From the NCBI GenBank assembly GCA_014155875.1, contig JACEFZ010005531.1, positions 355,001-419,000 of the forward strand: 64,000 bases of DNA. Direction: 5' to 3'. Source of the stretch: Cepaea nemoralis. Taxonomy: Eukaryota > Mollusca > Gastropoda > Stylommatophora > Helicidae. The notes beneath the pieces were generated by a model. That model ran no database searches. It was not told where the DNA came from and saw only the letters and a program-made list of their open reading frames with translations. Shown here piece by piece: positions 11,608-22,636 of this stretch. A program made the translations under genes and the position numbers. How positions within the stretch are numbered: position 1 is the stretch's first letter; each line of letters begins with the position of its first letter.

Positions 11608-12374
11608 TGGAAAGAATAGACCCTTTCGCCTGTTTACCCTTGTTTTCATAAACAATCTACCACCAACATTATTTATCAACTTGCATGTAAGCACCATGAT
11701 ACCAGGCTGTGAAGAATCTGCTCTCGTTGCCTTCTTCGGTCTCTCTTTCCATACATCTTTGCAGTTGTCACATGTTTTTGTATTTTTAGAAATTCTCTTA
11801 AAATAATACGACCAAAATAAAACTGACTCTTTCTGGAAAAAAAACAAAAAGTAAAACTAAAAGACTGCAAATCCCACGTAAAATCAAGTTAGATCCAGCA
11901 CTACTGACAACACGCAGAGCAATAATGAACAGGGGCAATATTACTGCAGTGGGCGCGTTGGCGTAACGGTTGGGAATTTGTGGCGACAATGGCATGAGCA
12001 CCATGAAACGAGGTTAAATGCCAGGACTGGTCGTTTGCTACGGGAGGGAAACAATGACGACACCCCCTCCCCAATTTCTTTGTGAACTCCTGAGTGAATA
12101 ATGTGCTGGTCCTAACACTAGCAGTCTGATGATGTGTCCGTCTGGCGTGTCCTCGAAGTGGATATCGGCCGGATCCTCCTGTCACTCCCTGCAGGTCAAT
12201 GCCTGGTCGGGACACACAGGGATCGTGTGTATAGTGCAGAAAAACAGATGGATCTTCACAGCATGGAGAGAATGGTGCTGCAAGGGGTCATGTCAGGATT
12301 TGATCGATGCGCAGGACACTGAGGATAGGCCTGACGGAGACATAATCAGACTGCTACCGGTAACATCAGTATTT
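11608..12374 (+). other. Mostly unassigned; possible tRNA-like SINE head near 11.95 kb
   Basis: At about 11955-12025, GTTGGCGTAACGGTTGGGA and GAGGTTAAATGCC stand at A-box/B-box-like spacing, suggesting a degenerate tRNA-derived head. Nothing else here is recognisable; the short open frames show no family features. Confidence 0.35.
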
Positions 12375-12485
12375 GACATCTTCGCTGGCTGTTGAAGATG
12401 AGGACGGAGAACATCTGGGAATGCCCCGGGTGCTGTGATGTCGGTTTTTGGCTCTACTCAGCTCAACTCGCACCATGTCCCATGT
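12375..12485 (+). repeat. LINE 3' end (same family as 27.2 kb)
   Basis: TCTTCGCTGGCTGTTGAA, GAGGACGG, GGGAATG and GATGTCGGTTTTTGG, followed by CTCAGCTCAACTC, match in order the reverse complement of 27.19-27.30 kb. There they follow the RNase H domain of a LINE. Here only the non-coding 3' end is kept. Confidence 0.7.
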
Positions 12486-12790
12486 AATGAAAGATTCATC
12501 AAATCATTAACTTTTGACTATGACCTTTGTTGTGAATTGGACTAAAGGTAAAGGAAGATACACGATTTATTGACACTAGACAGGGCATTGGCACTACACA
12601 TTACCGTGTCTTACCGGGGAATCAAGGGGCAGTAAAGAATAGTAAGTAGCATTGAAATCTACTGCGCAGGTAGTACACCTCGACTAAGTGAGGTTGGTGT
12701 AGACATATTCAGCCAACTTCCAAAATCTGTGAAATGAATTGCAAAAGGTTTAGTATGCCTGGTTGTGGGCTATATTCCACTGAGAGATTT
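12486..12790. other. Unassigned sequence
   Basis: No coding, RNA or repeat signal seen. Confidence 0.4.
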
Positions 12791-12794
12791 AATT

Positions 12795-12925
12795 TTTAAA
12801 AAAAAAGAAGCAGAAGAAGTAGAAAGAGAAGGATAAAGAGGAGAATGGCGGAGGAGGAGGAGAATAATAATAATAATAAGAAGAAGAAGAAGCAGAAGAA
12901 GTAGAAGGAGGAGGAGGAGGAGGAG

Positions 12926-12957
<32 letters not shown>

Positions 12958-13412
12958 GGAGGAGGAGGAGAAGTAGGAGAAGAAGAAGAAGAAGAAGAAG
13001 AAGAAGAAGAAGAAGAAGAAGAAGAAGAAGAAGAAGAAGAAGAAGAAGAAGAAGAAGAAGAAGAAGAAGAAGAAGAAGAAGAAGAAGAAGAAGAAGAAGA
13101 AGAAGAAGAAGAAGAAGAAGAAGAAGAAGAAGAAGAAGAAGAAGAAGAAGAAGGAGGAGGAGGAGGTGGAGGAGGAGGTGGAGGAGGAGGAGGAGGAGCA
13201 GCAGCAGCAGCAGCAGAAGAAGAAGAAGAAGAAGAAGAAGAAGAAGAAGAAGAAGAAGAAGAAGAAGAAGAAGAAGAAGAAGAAGAAGAAGAAGAAGAAG
13301 AAGAAGAAGAAGAAGAAGAAGAAGAAGAAGAAGAAGAAGAAGAAGGAGGAGGAGGAGGAGGAGGAGGAGGAGGAGGAGGAGGAGGAGGAGGAGGAGGAGG
13401 AGGAGGAGGAGG
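12795..13412. repeat. (GAA)n/(GGA)n purine microsatellite
   Basis: About 620 bp of GAA and GGA trinucleotides with short CAG and GTA interruptions, almost pure purine on the plus strand. It is long enough to form triplex DNA. Poly-Lys, poly-Glu and poly-Leu frames are artefacts. Confidence 0.97.
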
Positions 13413-14299
13413 TAGATATGTCGAAGATTAGCAGAAAAACAGACGAGTAGTCTTGAATTATACTCGCTCAGGTTATATAATCTACTATTAAGGGAAAATA
13501 AAGAATGCAATGCCCTTCTAACATAAAAAGATACCTATACAAAATTCATGCCACTGGAATGCAATTTCTTTAATGGCCAAATAATTTTAACTTCCAAAGA
13601 GATTAGCTTCTGCAGCACCATGTCCCAAGGGATATTGCACTAATCCACTTTCTGCCCACGGAGAATGCATAAACGGGGTGGAAAATGCTCAGAGACATTT
13701 TGGACTTGCTGTTACCGAAAATTGACAAGAAGCAACTAGATTCAAACACTGACAACAATGAACACGCTCTTAACATAATTCAAAAAGAAAACGCTTTCAT
13801 GGCTTGGTCACAGGCTGAAAAATGAAAAACACAAAATTCAGAACTGTAAAAGAATGTATTCCTTTAGTAAACACAGGAGCCGCAAACTACAGGTTGCACG
13901 ATTTCGCTGGAACTCTTAAGGTGCATGCTAAAGAGTTAAATGTCATACGAAATTAATAAATGAAGTATACTTTAGCTGAAATAATTAAAAGACATTTTCT
14001 TTGATATTGTTGGACTTTGGAGCATTACTTATCCCAACGGTAATCGGAAATTTTAAAACAAAGTCTTTCTTTCTGCACACAATTGGTTGGAACCGCCTAA
14101 TTTTAACGCCTTGGTACATTTGAGCTATCATTTATTGTTCGTCGAATATATAGGAAACTCCTTTTCTTTGTTAACTTTATGCCAGCACTTTAGCAGCTGC
14201 TGAGAGATGGATAAGTAAGTAAAGGACCAATTTTCACACAACGAGGCGTATTGGGAATATGTTGCTAGCCTCATATTTTAGACCAATGAGCACTTAATG
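13413..14299. other. Unassigned sequence before a LINE
   Basis: No convincing coding or repeat signal. Part could be 5' LINE sequence too decayed to align by eye. Confidence 0.4.
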
Positions 14300-15937
14300 G
14301 GTGATTTGGCCGAAATCTCGCCAAGGAGGTCACCTCAGATAGGTGCAATGCCCAGAACATTTCGGATGAAGACGCAGTGACAGTGACAGAAATCAAGGCT
14401 GTGCGTCGATGATAAAAAAAAAAAAAAAAACAGCGATCCAGGGCGAGATGGCATAAGATATGACGACATCAATAGGTGTACCGACAACGAGTTAGAGAAA
14501 TTAGCAGAGATGTACAACACCAGTATAGGGAGTGCTAGCATCAAAGAGGAGTGGTTACATAGCTATCTGATTCCCTTGCCGAAGCCTGGCAAAGACCACA
14601 CAAAAATGCAGGGATATCGAGTAATAACCATACAGCATACAATAGGCAAGCTGCTGGAGAAGTTAATTGCCAGAAAAATATCAAGCCAACTAGAGAGGCA
14701 AGGTGTTTTCCCACCTACCCTGGGTGGGTACCGTCCAAAATGAGAAACCTGGACCAATGCAACAGTCTTTGCCCATGATGTTTATGAAGGTTTCCACTCA
14801 GGCATTGAAACATTTGCTGCAGCGACTGATCTTGAGGATGCACACAACAGAGTACCTTTGAATTTTTTAATGCATCAGCTTCTTGAACTCAAGATAAGTC
14901 CGTTCCTCCTTAGTTGGGTCGCTGCAGCCATCTTCCAACGGAAAGTAGTCTTTAGATGTGGCAGTTGGACTTCAGAACCAACAACAATATATCCTGGCCT
15001 ACCACAGGGATCACCATTATCTCCGGTGATGTTCAACGCCTACACTGTGAGAATCACCAGTGAGCAAATGATAGAGCCGGGGAGGACATTGTCGTATGCA
15101 GATGATGTTTTAGTGTATCGTCAAGGCAAGGATATAGATTAGGTTGCTCTGGAACTACAAACCAAACTCAATCGCATAAGCACTTGGTGTGTTGAAGCTG
15201 GGGCAATGGTCAACCCAATAAAGGCAACAGTAACATGGTTCTCTTTAAAAAACCATATTGTCAACACCCCAACACCAACTGTAAATCTGGGTTGAGAGAC
15301 TGTGGAAAGAACGCAGGCAATGAATTGCCTGGGGATACGATTTGATCGAAGCCTAGCTTATACTGAGCGTGTAGACCAGGTGATAACAAAGGCCAAGCGA
15401 TGTTTGGCTGCGATGCGGGCAGATGATGCCGGCGGCAAACTATGAGCAGTGCCATCTTTGTCTTCTATACGAGGGTCTGGTCATATCTGTTTTGAGCATG
15501 CGATGGCGATCCTGACTCTCAGCTATAAGCCGATTGAAAGGGTGGAAAGGATACAGAACGAAGCTATGCACATTATTCTTGGATGTACAAGAGATACAGC
15601 ATGCAGGGCGATGCGCTACCTTCTTGATTTTCCAACCATAGGGACAGAACACATTTTTGGCTATCTCAGAGTCAACGCAAACATACAACATCCACTGCAC
15701 AGCGAGATTAAGAAGGTAAAGAGCAGCAGGTTAAAAAGAGGAACGTCGTGGATGGGTCAAGCCGAAGACATTCTTCAGCAGGTATGTTCACTTGAGGACT
15801 TAGAACCTGGCGAGGAGTGGGTACAAGTGCCAACAGAGTTCTGTACTTCCGTTTCAATTTGCATCCAGCTAGACAAAAAACGGAGACAAGAAAATCCAGC
15901 TGCTGTGCAGGCGGAAGTACAGGCTCTGATCTTCCTT
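14300..15937 (+). pseudogene. RT/RNase H-type LINE, copy 1, first part
   Basis: This is a non-LTR retrotransposon ORF. It has a linker (GRDGIRYDD-like, around 14.45 kb), then RT: EEWLHSYLIPLPKPGK, VFPPTLGGYRPK, FAAATDLEDAHNRVP (motif A), TIYPGLPQGSPLSPVMFNAY (motif B) and SYADDVLVYR (YADD catalytic box, ~15.1 kb). Then follow the thumb-side segments ILGCTRDTACRAMRYLLDFP and SWMGQAEDILQQVCSLEDLE. Stops at about 14742, 15140, 15295 and 15444, a frame change near 14420 at a poly-A run, and further substitutions show it is dead. At 15923-15937 it is cut by an inverted copy of the same family and resumes at 18687. Confidence 0.9.
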
Positions 15938-18671
15938 AGTTAGTTAGTTAGTTAGTCGACAGATCATCCTCGTTGCACATCGAACCATTCAGTCCATAAG
16001 TGCTCGGATCCCCTCCTCAGCAAATCCCGCAGCGTGTAGCGGCTAACGACGCCAGTTCTGTGTTGGTTTATCAATCTTCTTTGGCTTCCTGCGTAGTGTT
16101 CTTGTTTGGCCACCCCTCTTTTAATTTGCTGCTCCCGCAGTCTGGCCATTGTTGTAGATTCCCAGTCATCACTTGGTTCTCGCAAAAGTCTCACTTCTCG
16201 TAGAGCATTCAGAATGTCAGCCTGGTCCATGGCGCGTCCGCCCTCCACAGTAGCCTCACCTGCGAGCTTGTCAGCCCGCTCATTTCCTTGTACTCCCGCA
16301 TGACCTGGCACGAAGATGAAACTAATCTTTGCCAGCCTAGACCGCTTCAGAGGCAGCAACCACTCTCTTCGGATCGACCCCTCCTCTATCCTCTTGATCA
16401 TGTTCATTGAGTCGCTAAGGAAACAAGCCCTAGTGAATGTCTGTGTCTCGAGCCATGTTATTGCTTTACTTACTGCCATGACTTCCATGGTCAGGCTACT
16501 TGTGGTTTCAGTGAAAGCAGAAGAGTCCTCCTTCACAATTCTCCCTCCGGCCCGAGCTGTAAAGGCCCATGAGCTTCTCACATGTCGGACGACTGACCCA
16601 TCTGTGTAGATGACCGCGTCACCGTCTAGCGAATTCTCGAAAATCAACGCTTGTACTTCAGCCTCAACAGCAGCCGGACTTTCTTGTCTGCATTTTCTAT
16701 CTAGTTGGATGCAACCTGAAAAGGATGTGCAGAAGTCTGTTGGCACTTGCACCCACTCCTCGCCAGGTTCTAAGTCCTCAAGTGAACACACCTGTTGAAG
16801 AATGTCTTCGGCTTGACCCATCCACGACCGTCCTCTTTTTAACCTGCTGCCCTTCACCGTCCTAATTTCACTATGCAGTGGATGTTGTGTGTTTGCGTTA
16901 ATTCTGAGGTAGGCGCGTGCCCTGCAAACTTGTATTCTCTCTTCAATGGTTGGAAAATCAAGAAGGTAGCGCATCGCCCTGCATGCTGTATCTCTTGTAC
17001 ATCCAAGAATAATGCGCATTGCTTCATTCTGTATCCTTTCCATCCTTTCTATCTGCGTATGGCTGAGAGTCAGGATTGCCATTGCATACTCCAAAACAGA
17101 CATGACCAGCCCCTCGTACAGAAGACATAGATGGCGCTGCTCACAGTTTGCTGCCGCCATCACCCGCATCGCTGCCAAACCCCGCTTGGCCTATGTTATC
17201 ACCTGGTCTATGTGCACATTATAAGCAAGGCTTCGATCAAACCGTATTCCCAGGTAATTCATTGCCTGCGTTCTTTCCACCGTCTCTGAACACAGCATTA
17301 CAGTTGGTGTTGGATTGTTGACAATATGATTATTCAAAGAGAACCAAGTCACTGTTGCCTTTGTTGGGTTGACCATTGCCCCAGCTTCATCACACCAAGT
17401 ACTTATGCGATTGAGTTCGGTTTGTAGTTCCACAGCAGCCTCCTCTCTATCCTTACCCTGACGATACACTAAAATATCATCGGCATACGACAATGTCCTG
17501 CCAGGTCCAGTGATCTGCTCACTGGTGATTCTCACTGTGTAGGCGTTGAACAGTACCGGAGATAATGGCGATCCCTGTGGTAGGCCAGGATATATTGTTG
17601 TTGGTTCCGAAGTCCAACTGCCACATCTAAAAACTACTTTCCGTTGGTAGAGGGCTGCAGCGATCCAACTAAGGAGGAATGGACTTACGTTTAGTTCAAG
17701 AAGCTGAAACATTAAAAAATCCAGTGGTACTCTGTTGTATGCGTCCTCAAGATCAATCGCTGCAGCAACGGTTTCAGTGCCTGCGTGGAAACCTTCATAG
17801 ACATCCTGGGCAAAGACTGCTGCATTGGTCCAGGTTTCTCTTTTTGGACGGTACCCACCCAGGGTAGGTGGGAAAACACCTTGCCTCTCTAGTTGGCTTG
17901 ATATTTTCCTGGCAATTACCTTCTCCAGCAGCTTGCCTATTGTATTCTGCATGGTTATAATTCGATATCCCTGAATTTTTTTGTGGTCTTTGTCAGGCTT
18001 CGGCAAGGGAATCAGATAGCTGTGTAACCATTCCTCCTTGATGCTAGCACTCCCTATACTGTTGTTGTACATGTCTGCTAATTTCTCTAGCTCATTGTCG
18101 GTACACCTATTTATGTCGTCGTATCTTATGCCATCAGGACCTGGAGCACTGTTTTTTTGATCGTCGAAGCACAGCCTTGATTTCTTTCACTGTCACTGTG
18201 TCTTCCTCCGAAGTGTTCTGGGCCTTGCATCTGTCTGAGGTGACCTCCTTGGCCAGATTTCGGCCTCCCATGTCTGTCTGGTTGCCCTGCTCAAGGTAGC
18301 GTTCAAAGAGGGCTTTGCCCTTGTCCTCGTCAGTCCTCTGCCAGGTGAGGTCAGCACCTTGGAAGTCTGAAATGCTCTTATTCTTGACTACACCACTCAT
18401 GCTTTTATGTAGTCGCCAGAACAATTTCAGTGACTTGTCTGTGCTTACTCTTTGACACACCTCTGCCCATTTTTCGCTTTTAACCACCTTGACCAGTTTT
18501 TTGAAATAGCTTACTTTTGTGTGCATCTCTCTTTCTAAGTGCAAGCAGGGACTAGGATGACCAGCTCTGTTCTTCTTGGCATTTTGCCATCTCCTTACAG
18601 CACTACGCTTATCCACCCAAGCCTTCTCCACCTCGAAACTCCACCACGGTGGATAACGTCAGGGATAACGT
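15938..18671 (-). pseudogene. RT/RNase H-type LINE, copy 2, inserted inverted into copy 1
   Basis: Minus-strand order: linker PWWSFEVEKAWVDKR (18.63 kb) to KAVLRRSKK; a frameshift in an A-run near 18.13 kb; RT with AAAIDLEDAYNRVP, TIYPGLPQGSPLSPVLF and SYADDILVYR (17.5 kb); an in-frame TAG at 17188-17190; thumb region; then RNase H with AVIYTDGSV, TMEVMAVSKA, CFLSDSMNM and PGHAGVQGNERADKLAG, holding the expected D-E-D-H/D residues. The ORF ends at 15964 with FDVQRG-stop, followed by a (ACTA)n tail at 15938-15957 (minus sense). Lacking the endonuclease, it is 5'-truncated at 18671. A 15-bp target duplication, GCTCTGATCTTCCTT, flanks it. RNase H plus YADD suggests the I-like group of LINEs (inference). 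Confidence 0.93.
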
Positions 18672-18686
18672 GCTCTGATCTTCCTT

Positions 18687-19320
18687 TACGGCTCAAGCCG
18701 GAAGTAAAAGTGTGAAGGAAGAGTCTGGCGGTTTTGCTTTGACCACAAGCAGCCTGACTATGGAAGTCATGGCAGTAAGTAAGCAATAACATGGCTCGAG
18801 ACACAGACATTAAATCGGGCACGTGTCCTTAGTGACTGAATGAGTATGCTCAGGATGATAGAGATGGGGTGGGTCCGAAGAGAGTGTCCCCTGTCTCTAG
18901 AGCGTTCTCGGCTGGCGAAGATTAGTTTCATCTTCGTGCCAGAGCGTGCGATGTACAAGATAATGGGCAGGCTGACAGGCTTGCAGGTAAGGCTACCGTG
19001 GAAGACGGACGAGTCGTGGACCAGGCAGACAGACATTCTGAATGCTCTGCGAGAAGTAAGTCGTTTACGAGAACCAAGCGGTGACTGAGAATCTACAACC
19101 ATGGTCAGGCTGCAAGAACAGTAACTTAAAAGATGTGTGGCCAAACAAGAATACTACGCAGGGAGCCAAAGAAGAGTAATAAATCAACACAGAACTGGTG
19201 TTGTGAGCCGCAACACGCTGCGAGATTTGAGATTTACTGAGGAGGGGATCCGAGCACTTAAGGACTGAATGGTTCGATGTACAATGAGGATGAACTGTTG
19301 ACTAACTAACTAACTAACTA
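18687..19320 (+). pseudogene. RT/RNase H-type LINE, copy 1, second part
   Basis: This continues copy 1 after the inverted insert. TTSSLTMEVMAVSK (RNase H) appears at about 18.75 kb, then AKISFIFVP, ILNALREVSRLREPSGD and degraded QRRVINQHRTGVV, ending near a GAATGGTTCGATGTAC stop region and a (ACTA)n tail at about 19295-19315. About 80-90 bp present in copy 2, including the first RNase H Asp (YTDGS), are missing at the junction, so copy 1 already had an internal deletion before the insertion. Several stops are present. Confidence 0.88.
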
Positions 19321-19539
19321 ACTTGGTAAATAGCATGCCACCGCCTTCACTCAGAGGGGTCAAGATTCAATATTCGTTTCATGAATTCTGACACAAACGG
19401 AAGCAACACCGCCAGAGAAATAAGAATACGTGTCAGCTATCATGTTTCAGTGTTGGACATACCGGACAAAGACAACATACATTCGCCAGACAGAGCAAGC
19501 TTTCAGCCGTCAGGGATAACGTGCTTGAGTGGTCGTGTA

Positions 19540-20090
19540 TGGGTGTTTGGGGCGTGGTAGACGGGGCGTTCGTTTTATCAGTGGGTATATAGTTTTTGAG
19601 TGATTGAGGTTGAGAGATTGTAGTTGAATGATTGTGTTTGTGTGATTGTGTGTGAGTGATCATGTATGAGTGTTCAGAACACGGTAGACAGCGAATTTGT
19701 TCAACAGCGAGTACATCGTGTATGAGTGATTGTGTTTGTGTGATTGTGTGTGAGTGATCATGTATGAGTGTTCAGGACACGGTAGACAGCGAATTTGTTC
19801 AACAGCGAGTACATCGTGTATGAGTGATTGTGTTTGTGTGATTGTGTGTGAGTGATCATGTATGAGTGTTCAGGACACGGTAGACAGCGAATTTGTTCAA
19901 CAGCGAGTACATCGTGTATGAGTGATTGTGTTTGTGTGATTGTGTGTGAGTGATCATGTATGAGTGTTCAGGACACGGTAGACAGCGAATTTGTTCAACA
20001 GCGAGTACATCGTGTATGAGTGATTGTGTTTGTGTGATTGTGTGTGATTGATCGTGTATGGGTGCTTGGGGCATGGTGTTTGTGTGATTG
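19540..20090. repeat. 98-bp satellite, about 4 full units
   Basis: ACGGTAGACAGCGAATTTGT recurs at 19681, 19779, 19877 and 19975, exactly 98 bp apart. Units consist of a unique half (TTGTTCAACAGCGAGTACATC) and a TGAGTGATTGTGTTTG half. A diverged unit lies at 19.52-19.64 kb. On the minus strand this gives spurious HDHSYTI-like peptides. Confidence 0.95.
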
Positions 20091-20109
20091 TGTTTGAGTA
20101 ATCACCCAC

Positions 20110-20673
20110 TATGAGGAAGCATTACAATGTCTACTATCTGCATTCTCCAATGCTTGTTCTGAATTTGGTTTAACAATTAGCAAAAAGAAGACACATGAAT
20201 ATGTCACAAGGTGCACATGGGGTACCATCAATCTTTATTGACGACGCCGAACTAGAGATAGTAAACCATTCTACATATTTAGGATCAGAGGTAAATAGCA
20301 AATTGTCCCTAGATCAGGAAATCAACATCAGGATTGGTAAGGCAGCAATAACACTGAACAGGTTAACAAAAAGAGTCTGGGAGAACAGGAAGCTTACTGC
20401 CAGAACAAAAGTCCTTGTCTATCAAGCCTGTGTCCTTAGTACTCTTCTTTATGGCAGTGAAACCTGGATCACTTACTCACACCAAGAGAAACGTTTAAAT
20501 AGCTTTCATATGCGGTGTCTGCGAAGAATTCTTGGTATTAAGCGGCAAGACAAAATCACAAATACTGAAGTACTGTAAAGATCAGGTTGTGTGACGGTTT
20601 ATTTCATGCTCAGTCTTCGTAGACTTAGATGGATAGGACATCTTAGGAGGGTGGATGATGGTAGAATACCAAA
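20110..20673 (+). pseudogene. LINE with C-terminal zinc finger, first part
   Basis: Codes for the post-palm part of a LINE ORF: ISKKKTHEYV, then IFIDDAELEIVNHSTYLGS, RIGKAAITLNRLTKRVWEN, VLVYQACVLSTLLYGSETWI, FHMRCLRRILGI and RLRWIGHLRRVDDGRIPK. A stop at 20576 and missing upstream RT catalytic motifs mark a 5'-truncated dead copy. It continues after a short retroinsert, from 20831. It lies inside satellite of the 98-bp family. Confidence 0.88.
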
Positions 20674-20819
20674 GCCCCGGGAAGGTTAACCAGGTCAACA
20701 AATGCCCGCGGAAGTCTGATGTGTCGGCCTAACGGCGTAAGAACGCAGCTCTGCTGTAAACAGGCACAATGCAATCACATCCGAAAAAAAAAAACATTCC
20801 GGATGAACGAAGAAGAAGA
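20674..20819 (+). mobile_element. Short AAG-tailed retroinsert with 11-bp target duplication
   Basis: A 146-bp segment ending GCAATCACATCCGAAAAA, ACATTCCGGATGA and (GAA)n interrupts the LINE frame. Its flanks carry AGAATACCAAA at 20663-20673 and 20820-20830. Removing insert plus one duplicate restores the codons RIPKDI. The same sequence precedes the (AAG)n array at 41.04 kb, so this is a 5'-truncated copy of a dispersed retroelement whose 3' tail is (GAA)n. Confidence 0.88.
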
Positions 20820-20830
20820 AGAATACCAAA

Positions 20831-21190
20831 AGACATCTGTTTTGATGAATAACAGATGGGTAAGAGATCTCACGGTCGGCCTCTACTACGATACAAAGAT
20901 GTGTGTAAGCGGGACATGATTGATACAGGCATTGATAATGCACATTGGGAGTAAGTCGCGGCGGAAAGTGTCGCATGGTGGGCAAACATCAGAAATGGAA
21001 TAAAGACAAAGGAGAAAATGATTGCAGATAAGTCACAAACCGAGCGTGTGAGACGTAAGATGGTTCACGATGGTGGAAATGACCACGCGTTCACATGCAC
21101 CCACTGTGGACGAACATTTACAGCGCGAAAATTGGCCTTCTCAGTCACATTCGCACCGCCATGGCTAATAGTTATTATGGCTTTTTGAAG
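20831..21190 (+). pseudogene. LINE with C-terminal zinc finger, second part
   Basis: The frame resumes with GRPLLRYKDVCKRDMIDTG, then WWANIRNGIKTKEK and a C2H2 finger HAFTCTHCGRTFTAR at 21.09-21.13 kb. A one-base change at about 21130 shifts the His part of the finger out of frame (the expected SHIRTAM is in another frame). A terminal C2H2 finger is a known feature of several LINE ORFs and likely binds nucleic acid. A second copy of this end is at 31.58-31.74 kb, minus strand. Confidence 0.87.
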
Positions 21191-21234
21191 CACAGACTAT
21201 CGTCTGTCAAGACGGCAATCTGCCAATGAGTGAT

Positions 21235-21960
21235 GAGCAATGAGTTTGAGTAATCGTGTGTGTGTTTTCGGAGCATGGTTTACAGGCGAAAACTGTCTCC
21301 CAGCTGGTATAATGTGTGTGAGTGAGTCGGTGTCTAACTGATCGTACTTGAATGATCGTGATTGTGTGATCGTATTTAATATTTTGGAACGTTGTAGATA
21401 CCGGAAGCTTACAACCAACGGGTACAATGTATGAGTTATTTTATTTGAGTGATTGTGTTTGTATCAGTTTGTTAGAGTTTTCCTGTTTGAGTGCTTGTAT
21501 TCGAATAATTGTGCTGGTGTGATTATGTTTGAGTGATCGTGTTTGAGTGATCGTGTTTGAGTGATCGTGTATGTATGATTGTGTTTGAATGATTGTGTTT
21601 GTGTGATTGTGTTTGAGTGATCGTGTTTGTATTATTGTATTTGAGTGATCATGTTTGTATTATTGTGTTTGAGTGATCATGTTTGTATTATTGTGTTTGA
21701 GTGATAGTGTTTGAGTGATCGTGTTTGTATTACTTGTTTGAGTGCTCGTGTTTGAATGATTGTGCTTGTGTGATTGTGTTTGAGTGATCGTGTTTGTATG
21801 ATTGTGTATGAGTGATCGTGAATTAATGATCTATTTTGAATAATCGTGTTTGAGTGATCGTGCTTGGGTAACTGTGTTTGAGTGATCGTGCTTGAGTGAA
21901 AGTGTTTGAATGATGGCTTTTGAATGATCGAACGTGAGTGTTCGTACATGGTAGATACCA
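21235..21960. repeat. Degenerate satellite related to the 98-bp unit
   Basis: Short words GAGTGATCGTGTTTG and TGTATGATTGTGTTTGA repeat from about 21.45 to 21.92 kb. Longer marks such as GAGCATGGTTTACAGGCGA (21.27 kb), GTTGTAGATACCGGAAG (21.38 kb) and CATGGTAGATACCAACC (21.95 kb) correspond to the unique half of the 98-bp satellite. So this is an older, diverged part of the array at 19.5-20.1 kb. Confidence 0.75.
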
Positions 21961-22065
21961 ACCAGCGGAAGAGATACACAGAAATGTGCAGCTCTATCAC
22001 CCACAAACTTCACAACGGATCACATGTGAAGTGTTTGACAAATATCCCGTACCTACTCAATACAC

Positions 22066-22312
22066 GTGGGCCCGTGGCGAAGAGTTTACGGACACCGTCC
22101 GTAATTCCGCATACCGCTTTCGAAACACAACTGCGGGCAATCTGGCATCAGCCCGCATTGCGCTGGTTTTTACGAAATGGTATGAGTGCCGGTCGCTCAG
22201 AAAACAATAGCAAACTACTGAACGTAAATTTGCTAAGAGATCACGAACAACGTAAAATGCTGGGGTTTACTGCGACATCCTGTACACGGATATGCAAATT
22301 TTAACTCAGCAC
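22066..22312 (+). repeat. SINE family 1, full-length reference copy
   Basis: The tRNA-like head CCGTGGCGAAGAGTTTACGG with a B-box-like GCTTTCGAAACAC 50 bases on is followed by a body with CGCATTGCGCTGG, GGTATGAGTGCC and CAAACTACTGAACGTAAA. The 3' end has CTGCGACATCCTGTA and GGATATGCAAATTTT. The order is conserved in copies at 6.8, 23.7, 29.6 and 50.2 kb. A polymerase III transcript is inferred from the box pattern. Confidence 0.87.
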
Positions 22313-22442
22313 ATGAAGAATAATATGTAGATTCCTTAAAAACAAAGTAATATTGATTAATTATATATTGCACAGGCAGCAGGATATTGTAACTCATGAT
22401 TGTAAGCAGCATGTTGATGACTAGAATACAAATAACAAAATA

Positions 22443-22600
<158 letters not shown>

Positions 22601-22612
22601 AATAAAATATTT

Positions 22613-22636
22613 TTTTGCATATCCTATTTACATGAC
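22613..22636 (-). repeat. SINE family 1, 3' end split off by a LINE
   Basis: TTTTGCATATCCTATTTACATGA is the 3' end of the SINE whose remainder starts at 23664. The two parts join across the LINE target duplication (ATTTACATGAC). Confidence 0.85.

Noticed and set aside
11119..11847. 242-codon minus frame
   Set aside because: Joins flank, minisatellite and C/A repeat; no domain and composition-driven.
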